From Rhodococcoides trifolii (GTDB lineage Bacteria > Actinomycetota > Actinomycetes > Mycobacteriales > Mycobacteriaceae), in NCBI RefSeq assembly GCF_014635345.1, contig NZ_BMCU01000001.1, positions 1,240,001 to 1,304,000 on the forward strand: a stretch of 64,000 bases of DNA, read 5' to 3'. The position numbers and the translations under genes are program-made. Positions 9,118 through 16,561 of the stretch are shown here, in pieces (the stretch's first letter is position 1; every line of letters starts with the position of its first letter). Under the pieces are notes generated by a model. That model searched no databases, had not been told where the DNA came from, and saw nothing but the letters and a program-made list of their open reading frames with translations.

Positions 9118-9900
9118 CTATTTATTTGCCGTTGGTGGGCCTACTTGAGTTGCGCTCACTTCCGATATAAAACGAGTTAATGCTGGGTTCGGTAGTTCAC
9201 GTCGGATTGTGTCAGTGAGTGTGCTGCGGTGTGCGTCAATAGTGGACAATTGTTCGTGGACGACAAGTAGATCAACGTGGTGTTGGGTACCCAGGTTGTC
9301 GTTCGCGACCCGGATCGACTGCGCAAGGACTTCGCAGTCGGCAACTATCTGGGCGACGAGGCCACTGACTGCATGGTTATCAACAATTACCACTGCGCGT
9401 GTAGAAGCAACAGATGCCTGGCGGACAGCTCTGTCAAATGGACCTTCTTCCTCGCTCAGCCGTTCCTGATCAATCAGTTCGAGCTGGAACTCGCTGATTC
9501 GGTTCTTGTACTGATCGGCTTGTAAGTAGAGGTCCGACACCGTCTGCCACATCATAAGCAGGGCGTCGATCTGCTGCGTTCGGTGTTCGGCGAGCAATTG
9601 GGTCTTAACGTGCCGTTCTGCATCCCTACGGGCGAAGTGTGAGGCTGTTAGAGCAACAGAAACTGCTAACAGCGACCCGATTCCGCCGACCCACCCGCCG
9701 GCGGCGGCTAGCTGTGACGAGGTGTAGCTTGCCCATAGGACGACATGGTTCAGCATCGCGATGAACACGATAACGAGTAACACGGCAACGACAAGGGCAA
9801 TGGTGGTGCTCGCTCTGGTCCAGAACTTCGTGTTGGTCCAGAACTCCGTGGTTCTCTCTGACCGAGTGTCGTTCTGATCTGTTGTCACCTGAGCATTCAA
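9118..9900 (-). CDS. Hypothetical protein with two N-terminal membrane segments
   Basis: 260 residues. After a polar leader come two hydrophobic helices, about 33-56 (IALVVAVLLVIVFIAML) and 65-90 (AAAGGWVGGIGSLLAVSVALTA). The remaining ~170 residues are soluble and helical with acidic patches (LIDQERLSEEEGPF). This resembles generic phage- or island-borne membrane-anchored proteins, with no family recognised. It is flanked by istB and istA remnants, suggesting arrival or exposure by transposition. Confidence 0.65.
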   Translation of the reverse strand: MNAQVTTDQNDTRSERTTEFWTNTKFWTRASTTIALVVAVLLVIVFIAMLNHVVLWASYTSSQLAAAGGWVGGIGSLLAVSVALTASHFARRDAERHVKTQLLAEHRTQQIDALLMMWQTVSDLYLQADQYKNRISEFQLELIDQERLSEEEGPFDRAVRQASVASTRAVVIVDNHAVSGLVAQIVADCEVLAQSIRVANDNLGTQHHVDLLVVHEQLSTIDAHRSTLTDTIRRELPNPALTRFISEVSATQVGPPTANK

Positions 9901-10137
9901 TCAGCCCGGCCGTAGTCATCCAATCCATGACGCCATCAGCACACTAGTGACCATCACGACTGGACCTTCGCAGCGCAGCCCAACAGCAGCTCTCAAGTCC
10001 GACAAAGCCGTGACATCAAGGGTCGAGTAGGGAAGAGGAACTCCCCCCACTTGGGTTGAATCTGTCGGCTCCGGTTAAAAAACGAGCATGTAGTCCGGTC
10101 GAAGAGTGAGCACTCATCTGGACGGTTGAGTATTGAT

Positions 10138-10365
10138 CATTGTGGAGGACTGGGCGTTGATTCGTCGGTTGCATGGCTCGGAGGGGATCTCGCAGGCGGA
10201 GATCGCTCGCCGGTAGGGGCTCTCGCGCGACACGGTGGCGAAGGCGGTGAAGTCGTTGCGGCCGCTGCAGTACGAGCGCGCGCGGCCGACGGAGTCGCCG
10301 GCGTGGTCGCGGGTGGAACCGTCGGTGCGGGCGTTGTTGGCGGCGTATCCACGGTCTATGAGGTT
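10138..10365 (+). pseudogene. istA: IstA transposase N-terminal fragment (IS21 family)
   Basis: Forward frame VEDWALIRRLHGSEGISQAE, then IARR, an in-frame TAG, GLSRDTVAKAVKSLRPLQYE and RARPTESPAWSRVEPSVRAL. This is the helix-turn-helix start of IS21-type IstA. The TAG replaces the leucine of the usual RRLGLSRDTV. The frame ends near 10390, far short of the integrase core. The rest of 9901-10411 holds no other recognised gene. Confidence 0.8.
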
Positions 10366-10411
10366 TGTTGGCTCGGTGTCGACGGGGACTGATTGTGGTA
10401 CCGGCCACCGA

Positions 10412-11329
10412 CTACGCGGCGGCGATCGGTGTCGCTCCACCGATGATGTCGGTGCAGGCGTAGCGGTCCACCGCTGTCGCGATGGTCATGCGGTGCAGCT
10501 CGACCACACCGTCCTGCGACAACCGGCTGCCCGTGTAACCACCGGCCATGACGAACGCCACGGGGATGCCGGCGTGGCGGCAAGCGTCGAACACCAGCTG
10601 TTCGCGCAACGCAATCAGCGGGTGGGTGATGCCGTCGAGACCACCGATGTCGCACTTCTCGAACGGATCCATCCCTGCGTTGTAAAGGACCAGGTCGACG
10701 TCGTTGTTGGCGATCGCGTCGGACAGTTCGGTGGCGCAGGTGGGCAGGTAATCGGCGGCATCGTCGACCATCACCGACCCTTCGTGCCGGTCGAAACTGT
10801 CGACGGACACGTCGACGTGGATCACTGACGTGTTGCCACCGATGATGTCGGCGGTTCCGCCGCCGTTGTGGGCGTCGAAGTCCACGATCATCACGTTGCG
10901 AGCAGCGCCGGTGGCAAGGACATCGAGAGCGGCGACGGCCAACCCGTTGAACGTGCAGAAGCCGGCTCCGTTGTCGCGGCTTGCGTGGTGCAACCCGGAT
11001 GACAGTGAGCCGGCGACACCGTCGGACAGAGCGGCGTACGCAGCGTCGATGGCGCCACCGTTGGATGACGCGACCATCGGATAAAGGTCATGGGACCATT
11101 GGAACCCGTTGCCCTCAGCGAGCAATCGGTCGTTGCCGTTCTGAACGGCCTGAATGTAAGTCGTCGAGTGTGCAGGGTTCAGTTGCTCGAATGACACGGG
11201 TCTCGGCGACACGATCTCGACACTGGCGATGAGGCGCTCGGTGAGCGAATCGGCGATCCACCCGGCCTTACGGGTGGTGTCGAATGCGTGGGTCGCTCCG
11301 ACGTATTGGGGGGAGTAGAAAACCTTCAT
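10412..11329 (-). CDS. Histone deacetylase-family amidohydrolase
   Basis: 305 residues. The fold's zinc and charge-relay motifs are present: GLHHASRDNGAGFCTFNGLA, DFDAHNGGGT, a distal DPFE aspartate region and VMAGGY. Bacterial members deacetylate small amines or acetylated proteins (acetylpolyamine amidohydrolase or AcuC-like); the substrate cannot be told here. ATG at 11329 is preceded by a GAGG-like site. The gene stands alone next to the istA fragment and 131 bp from the HD hydrolase gene. Confidence 0.85.
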   Translation of the reverse strand: MKVFYSPQYVGATHAFDTTRKAGWIADSLTERLIASVEIVSPRPVSFEQLNPAHSTTYIQAVQNGNDRLLAEGNGFQWSHDLYPMVASSNGGAIDAAYAALSDGVAGSLSSGLHHASRDNGAGFCTFNGLAVAALDVLATGAARNVMIVDFDAHNGGGTADIIGGNTSVIHVDVSVDSFDRHEGSVMVDDAADYLPTCATELSDAIANNDVDLVLYNAGMDPFEKCDIGGLDGITHPLIALREQLVFDACRHAGIPVAFVMAGGYTGSRLSQDGVVELHRMTIATAVDRYACTDIIGGATPIAAA

Positions 11330-11459
11330 AGGTGTACCTCATTCTTAAACTGCCCCGAGCTCGGTTGCGTGCCGGGGCTGAGTAACTTAGACCGCGTGTG
11401 CGGTCCTGTTGATTTTTCGAACTCGATCGGGGTGAGCTGACAGATCAGAGCGGCTCGGG

Positions 11460-12197
11460 TCAGTGCGCTTCACCCAGCGACTCGGACAACGCGACGAGTC
11501 GAGCCCGAATGGCGTCAACGCCGTCCTTATCGAGGTCGACCCGGCCGTCCAGTGATTCCAGCGCGGACGAGAAAATCGGGACCAGTGGCGCGTACTTCTT
11601 GCTCAGCTTCTCGCGCTTGGCGTCATCGTCCAAATACTGAACGCTGCCGGCGTTGTCGACGAAGTCCGCGTACTTGACCAGGAACACTTTGGGATCGCTG
11701 ATCACGGTTTCAACATGACCGGCGTAAGCGTCGTTCCTCTCGGATCTCGACAAAGTGGAGTCTGTCGGTGTATTCGTCACCGACGCAACGAGTCTTGCTG
11801 TCTCGTCGGAGAAATGTTCTGCAATCAGTCGGAGTGCGACGTCGGTATTAGTCGTTTCCACGCCGGACAAGATCGATACGATCTGCTCCGGCTGATCCTC
11901 CACGGTATCGTGCAGTGCCGTCGCACTGAGCACGTCGGTGTCGGCGCACCCCAGCCGGATGAGCCGCAGCACGTTGCGCAGCGGATGCACGATGTACGGG
12001 TCGACCGGATAGCCGTCTCGACCGATCCGAGTCTGAGAGAGGTGCGCGGCGGTCGCCAGTTCGAGGGAGGCGCGAAGCTGTACCTCGTCGACGCGTGTGG
12101 AGTCGACTTCGTGCAGAATCGCGAATACCAATGCGCCGGAGTCCATGTGCTTCAATTTCGTCGCACGGAAGCTGTCGGCAAGGAGCTGAGTTGTCAA
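11460..12197 (-). CDS. HD-domain phosphohydrolase, RelA/SpoT hydrolase-like
   Basis: About 245 residues if the TTG at 12197 is used. Motifs of stand-alone (p)ppGpp hydrolases and related HD proteins are visible: DPYIVHPLRNVLRL, SATALHDTVED (HD pair) and VKYADFVDNA. Such enzymes remove the 3'-pyrophosphate of alarmones or related nucleotides. The frame is open to an ATG at 12275 that overlaps the upstream gene, and an internal ATG at 12146 is possible, so the start is unsure. A decayed relative of its C-terminus lies at 8810-8996. Confidence 0.75.
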   Translation of the reverse strand: MTTQLLADSFRATKLKHMDSGALVFAILHEVDSTRVDEVQLRASLELATAAHLSQTRIGRDGYPVDPYIVHPLRNVLRLIRLGCADTDVLSATALHDTVEDQPEQIVSILSGVETTNTDVALRLIAEHFSDETARLVASVTNTPTDSTLSRSERNDAYAGHVETVISDPKVFLVKYADFVDNAGSVQYLDDDAKREKLSKKYAPLVPIFSSALESLDGRVDLDKDGVDAIRARLVALSESLGEAH

Positions 12198-12232
12198 GTG
12201 TGATCCAGTCTGTTGTGTCGGTCGGTCGTGGT

Positions 12233-13606
12233 TCAGAGGGAGCGCGGCAGCTCGTCCGCAAATCGGTAGTTGCAACCGAGATCGTCGGATGTCGTCATAC
12301 CTGTGTTGTCACGGAACCAAGTGATGCAGGTGTTCGCGATCAGTCGGGTGTCTCGAGTGAACAGGTAGCCGTCGGTGCAGTCGTCGAAATGGTCGTCGTG
12401 GTGCCAGGTGTCCAGTTCGAGCCCGTCGGCGGAGTGGTCCGCGAGCATGAGGTAGCCGAGCACTTCGCGTGAACGCCTCACCATGAAGACGCCGTCGTCG
12501 AGCACTTGGATCTGTGCGCACACCACGGGTGCGCCTTCCTCCTCTTCGGCTGGTCCGTAATCGCTGGGGCCGAGTTCGATGACAAGCCCGACCGGTTTCC
12601 CGTGCATCGATTCGACCAGCCAGGCAGCCATGCCGTCCCAGGGATCGATCTCGAGTCGCGTGTCTGCGTTGCGGAGAGCGACGAGGTGACTGGCGTTCTC
12701 TATCCGGGCAGTCCAGGCGGGGACTTCCGATCCGTCTCCGACGATGTTGGCCGTCCCGCTTTCGTCGACCCAGACGCTGTCGAGGAAGAACGGGCGCGTG
12801 AGGGTGTGTCCGTCGACCGTGGTGATGTCGGCGCTCCACCCGCTGAGGTCGACATACGGATCGGTGACCACCACGTATCGGTCCACGTCGTTCGACACCA
12901 ATTGCCAGTCAGGGATCTGCGCGTCGTCGGTTGTCCCAGAATGCGCTGTCGCGATTGATGTCTCGGCGCGATAGATGTCCGCGCGGAGCGATCGGATGCG
13001 GGTGATCGACCATGCCTTGCTGACGAAGTGCGCCGCCTTGGCGATCGACTGTGCTCCGTGCTCGGCGGGTCCGCGGGTCTCGACGATCAACTGGGGGCGC
13101 TTCGTCGCGGACTGACTCAGCCGTGCGTCTTCCCGGTGGTAGAAGCATCTCAGGAGTGGTCGCGTAGTGCGGCGCTTACCGGACGGTGTCCGCGCCGGCT
13201 CGACCTCGATGACAACAGTGGACTGGGCGGCCGGTTCGATCTGGTGGCACCATTCGGGCAGCTCGAAGAGTTCGTCGGCGTCGTGGTCCAGGAACGGTTC
13301 CGCGAGCCAGAGGTCCGACCGGCAGATCTCGATGCCGACGATCGCAAATGCGCCTTTCGTGGACCTGACCGTCTCCATGGCGGTCCGCCCGGACTCCCAC
13401 CAGCCGCTGTGCATCGACTCGAACACGATGCGGGCATTGCCCAGAGGCGACCGGTCGAGGTGGGGGAGATGCGGACCGACCGCATCCAGGAGTGCGGTGC
13501 GCTGGCCGTGGGACAGCGTCGACAACCGCTGGTCCACCTCGATGGCGACCGTGAAGCCGGGGTCCCCGGCGGGGATGCCATCGAGTCCGTAAGGGGTTGG
13601 TTGCAT
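12233..13606 (-). CDS. Chaperone-like protein (possible TY-Chap family), two-part
   Basis: 457 residues from ATG 13606, preceded by an AGAGAAGAG site; a longer frame upstream is not needed. The first half (VAIEVDQRLSTLSHGQRTAL ... SMHSGWWESGRTAMETVRS) resembles CesT/YbjN-type peptide-binding chaperone folds. The C-terminal ~220 residues are clearly related to the separate gene at 24361-25044: both contain EPWDG/DPWDGMAAWLVES-type, VFLVRRSR-type, DLWHHD-type and FDDCTDGYLF motifs and end in FADELPR. No enzymatic motif was seen. TY-Chap is a family guess. Such proteins often accompany type VII-secreted effectors, and a toxin gene lies 6 kb away. Confidence 0.7.
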   Translation of the reverse strand: MQPTPYGLDGIPAGDPGFTVAIEVDQRLSTLSHGQRTALLDAVGPHLPHLDRSPLGNARIVFESMHSGWWESGRTAMETVRSTKGAFAIVGIEICRSDLWLAEPFLDHDADELFELPEWCHQIEPAAQSTVVIEVEPARTPSGKRRTTRPLLRCFYHREDARLSQSATKRPQLIVETRGPAEHGAQSIAKAAHFVSKAWSITRIRSLRADIYRAETSIATAHSGTTDDAQIPDWQLVSNDVDRYVVVTDPYVDLSGWSADITTVDGHTLTRPFFLDSVWVDESGTANIVGDGSEVPAWTARIENASHLVALRNADTRLEIDPWDGMAAWLVESMHGKPVGLVIELGPSDYGPAEEEEGAPVVCAQIQVLDDGVFMVRRSREVLGYLMLADHSADGLELDTWHHDDHFDDCTDGYLFTRDTRLIANTCITWFRDNTGMTTSDDLGCNYRFADELPRSL

Positions 13607-13731
13607 AGTGCTCTTCTCTGTGGTGTGCGGAGGAAGTGCCGCGGATGTCGGCGAGGAGGTGTCCGTCGTGAGGACCACCTGTACTCGTAGTTGTACACGG
13701 GGGTACCGACAATTTCGGTCGGCTGTAGGCG

Positions 13732-14826
13732 TCAGGAAAGCAGGTCGGTGGAGGTCAACCACGAGACATCGAGACGGAGCGACACGATGTCCTGAGGCGC
13801 CCGCCAGACGGGTGACCCGACGGGCTGGCTGGCGTACAGGCCGCGGGCAGATGTACGTACCCGGTCGAACTGGCTGGGCCACTCGATGCGCGCGGCGAGT
13901 TCGTCGAGCACGGCACGTCCGCGGTCCAGGGCACGGTCGACGTGGGCGCGGTCAGGGAGTAGTTGAGACTTGCTCGTGTTGCACCGTGGGCAGGCCAGCA
14001 CGAGATTGGTCAGTCCGTCGATACCAACCCTCGACCAGGGGAGCACGTGGTCGACATGCGCGGCCGGCCCTAGGCGGGTGGCGCAGTAGAAGCACCGATC
14101 ACCGAATGCCTCCGTCAAGACTTCGCGGGGACGTTGCAGCGCGACCCGGTCCGAGCCGAACAGGTGCCCTTCGAGATCCGGAACCGTCTCGGACAGATAC
14201 GAATTCATTCTCCGGACGTCGTCGACCCACGCGATCAGAAGCGCAGGCTTGAGGAGCGCGGACAGTCGAGCGAGGGCGAAGCAGACTCCGGGAAACAGGA
14301 CGATGCAGTTGCCGTGATCTTGGATAGTTCGGGCGCTGGCCTTGTCGCTGAGCCAACTGTCGTCGAACAGGAACGCGGCCGTTGCCGAGCGGCCGGGGAC
14401 GCGCTGCAGACGGAACAGCGGTTGTTGCGCCAGCACGAGCTTCACAGTCGCAACCGTGCGTCGGTAGGCGTCGGGATCCCGCCGTGCGGCGATGTCCAGC
14501 GGTATCTCTCGACCGTGAGACCGTGTCGACGATGCCAAGTCGCGGACCGCGTCGGGGATTTTGGCCACCTTGTTCGAGGACTGTCGGAGGTAGTGACCAT
14601 CGAAGTCGCGAACCTGCCTCCAGTAGAGCGCGATGACCCGTGCTGAGAGGTCGTCGAGATCGACTGACACTTCGGCGTCGTGGTCTTCCGGAACGTGCTC
14701 GACGCAGAACTCCAGAAGCGCGACGAGGACGGCGAGCTTGTACGTGGCCACTCTCGCACCGGTCTCCAGAACCGCAACCAGGTGCTGGCCGAGGGTCAAG
14801 GGATCCGATGGCGGTGTGGGCGACAC
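13732..14826 (-). CDS. HNH endonuclease
   Basis: 364 residues. The C-terminal third has a typical HNH core: CFYCATRL, then HVDHVLPWSRVGIDGLTNLVLACPRCN, giving two CxxC zinc knuckles around the DH-N-H residues. The N-terminal ~230 residues are helical and unassigned, with WYWRQV/RDFDGHYLRQSS-like features common in actinobacterial defence HNH proteins. It is divergent from the MazG-like gene, 18 bp between starts, so the two share a promoter region. A restriction or effector role is inferred. Confidence 0.85.
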   Translation of the reverse strand: MSPTPPSDPLTLGQHLVAVLETGARVATYKLAVLVALLEFCVEHVPEDHDAEVSVDLDDLSARVIALYWRQVRDFDGHYLRQSSNKVAKIPDAVRDLASSTRSHGREIPLDIAARRDPDAYRRTVATVKLVLAQQPLFRLQRVPGRSATAAFLFDDSWLSDKASARTIQDHGNCIVLFPGVCFALARLSALLKPALLIAWVDDVRRMNSYLSETVPDLEGHLFGSDRVALQRPREVLTEAFGDRCFYCATRLGPAAHVDHVLPWSRVGIDGLTNLVLACPRCNTSKSQLLPDRAHVDRALDRGRAVLDELAARIEWPSQFDRVRTSARGLYASQPVGSPVWRAPQDIVSLRLDVSWLTSTDLLS

Positions 14827-14844
14827 TCCTGCAAACTACTACGC

Positions 14845-15144
14845 ATGGGCAAGCTTGTACGGGACTTGATCCCCGACATCATCTCGGCTTCGGGACGCGT
14901 CCCCTCGACGAGGATCCTGGATGCTGAAGAATATCGAAACGCGTTGTTCAACAAACTCTTCGAGGAGGGTCGAGAGCTCCGCGATGCTGCTGACGACGAC
15001 AAAGCCGAGGAGCTTGCCGACGTCTATGAGGTCGTCAGGGCGCTGGCCACCGATCTTGGTATCACGATGACGAAATTGGACGAGGTGGCATCAGAGAAGC
15101 GGGGGAGTCGAGGTGGGTTCGGCGGGAGGGTGTGGCTGGACTGA
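14845..15144 (+). CDS. MazG-like nucleotide pyrophosphohydrolase
   Basis: 99 residues beginning MGKLVRDLIPDII, the standard opening of phosphoribosyl-ATP pyrophosphohydrolase-like house-cleaning proteins. EEGRELRDAADDDKAEELAD supplies the ExxE...ExxD metal-binding pattern. It probably hydrolyses an NTP or dNTP to the monophosphate. It starts 18 bp from the divergent HNH gene and heads a forward set of four genes; a nucleotidase follows, which would act on the product class. Confidence 0.85.
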   Translation: MGKLVRDLIPDIISASGRVPSTRILDAEEYRNALFNKLFEEGRELRDAADDDKAEELADVYEVVRALATDLGITMTKLDEVASEKRGSRGGFGGRVWLD

Positions 15145-15151
15145 CGCACGT

Positions 15152-15195
15152 AAGCCGTTCTGAGACAGACGAATGGGTTAGTCGGAGAACGGCTT
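15152..15195 (+). promoter_or_regulatory. Inverted repeat ahead of nucleotidase gene
   Basis: Two perfect 10-bp arms (15152-15161 AAGCCGTTCT and 15186-15195 AGAACGGCTT) enclose 24 bp. A -10-like TATAGT begins at 15198. The pair could be an operator over a second promoter or a terminator after the MazG-like gene; there is no T-run. Confidence 0.4.
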
Positions 15196-15256
15196 GCTAT
15201 AGTGAGGTTGTCATCCAGTCGGATGCAAGCCCCTCCTTCGAATCTTCAGGAGACGT

Positions 15257-15724
15257 GTGCCCACAAAGAAAATTCTGTACCTAGATCTAGACAACACCAT
15301 AGTCAACTTTCAGTCCGGTATCGACCGCCTCAGCCCCGCCGACATCGTCGGTTTCGAGAACGACCTCGACGAAGTACCTCACATCTTCTCTCTGATGGAT
15401 CCGCTCCCCGGCGCCCTCGACGCATATGCCGTTCTCGCCGAGAAGTTCGACACCTACATCCTCTCGACCGCGCCGTGGAAGAACGCTCAAGCGTGGCACG
15501 ACAAGGTCAAGTGGGTTCAGAAACACCTCGGTCACGAGTCGGGCAGTGCTGCGTACAAGCGGTTGATCCTCTCTCATCACAAGAACCTCAATCGCGGGAA
15601 CTTTCTCGTCGACGATCGAGGTGCCAATGGCGCGAACAGATTTGAAGGTGAGTGGCTGCAGTTTGGCATCGCCCCCTTCGAGAACTGGGACAAGGTCACC
15701 GAGTACTTGTTGCCGCGGGCTTGA
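15257..15724 (+). CDS. 5'(3')-deoxyribonucleotidase-like HAD protein
   Basis: 155 residues, GTG start. The HAD nucleophile motif LYLDLDNTIVNF is at the N-terminus. PLPGALDAYAVLAEKFDTYI, LSTAPWKN and LVDDRGANGANRFEGEWLQF match NT5C-type deoxyribonucleotidases, which dephosphorylate dNMPs. With the MazG-like enzyme upstream it could convert a dNTP to nucleoside in two steps. Its stop overlaps the next open frame (TTGA), implying coupled translation. Confidence 0.83.
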   Translation: MPTKKILYLDLDNTIVNFQSGIDRLSPADIVGFENDLDEVPHIFSLMDPLPGALDAYAVLAEKFDTYILSTAPWKNAQAWHDKVKWVQKHLGHESGSAAYKRLILSHHKNLNRGNFLVDDRGANGANRFEGEWLQFGIAPFENWDKVTEYLLPRA

Positions 15725-16485
15725 TCGGACAGAACGTGAACGACATCTCCGATTCCTTGTCGGCAATCGAGCAGGCAATAAGCTCGTCTGATCCGGCAGA
15801 CCTTGAGGTCGCTGCAGTTTCTGCGAAATGGCTGGACGACCAGATCACTGAGTCGAAGTCGGACCCCGCGCAAATGGCGTTGTGGACGTCGTCCACGGTC
15901 GTCGACGGGAACGCCGAGTTCCCATTGCTGAATCGACGCGTGTTCACCTGGCTTCATCGTGGTCTGCCGGACGCCTACGGATTTCCGATCGGGCACGCAG
16001 GGCTGATGCACACCTACGGCTATTTGCTGTCCCCAGTTGTCACCGCGTACGGGCTCAAGCGGGAGAGGTGGCTGACCGCTGACCTCGCGGAGGCGTTCGG
16101 ACTGAAAGCATCTTTCTTCTATCCCACCGCATCGGCGGCCCCACTCATGGAACGTGTCGCGCACGTTGCGTTGCCAACTCTGACTGATCCGTTGGCGACC
16201 AGCGGGACGGTCCTCGCGCTCGACGAAGTCGTGGACGAAAGCCGGAAGATGCGAACTGTGTTCGTGTCGAACGCAGGCAGGAATGCGACCGCCGCCGTCT
16301 ATGGATCGGTCACCGACGGCGTTGTGCAACTAGTGTCGGCGTTTCCGGTCAAGGGATTCTCGGCCGAGTATGTAGTGGAACGGCTTGCTGGGCCGACGCG
16401 CTACCGGTACAACTATTCTCCGCCCGGCGCTTTGCCAGGCAGCGAGTTCGACGGCGAGCTCGACATTCTGATCTGCGCTCGGTAA
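15721..16485 (+). CDS. Hypothetical protein in nucleotide/defence operon
   Basis: About 254 residues, starting at TTG 15721 (overlapping the previous stop) or GTG 15736. No signal peptide or membrane segment. Recognisable stretches are ALWTSSTVVDGNAEFPLLNR, HAGLMHTYGYLLSPVVTAYG and RYRYNYSPPGALPGSEFDG. No family was recognised. Position between a nucleotidase and an EVE-like fusion suggests a part in the same system; a ligand-binding or transferase role cannot be told from the sequence. Confidence 0.7.
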   Translation: MIGQNVNDISDSLSAIEQAISSSDPADLEVAAVSAKWLDDQITESKSDPAQMALWTSSTVVDGNAEFPLLNRRVFTWLHRGLPDAYGFPIGHAGLMHTYGYLLSPVVTAYGLKRERWLTADLAEAFGLKASFFYPTASAAPLMERVAHVALPTLTDPLATSGTVLALDEVVDESRKMRTVFVSNAGRNATAAVYGSVTDGVVQLVSAFPVKGFSAEYVVERLAGPTRYRYNYSPPGALPGSEFDGELDILICAR

Positions 16486-16561
16486 CGGCGCTGCCGACCT
16501 CGTCGCAGTGTCGGTGGTATCCCGACCAATCGACGTCACGACTCGTCTCGAACCACTTGGT

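Noticed and set aside
13607..13882. N-terminal extension of the chaperone-like gene
   Set aside because: The extension is low-complexity and basic, and a good ribosome-binding site precedes ATG 13606.
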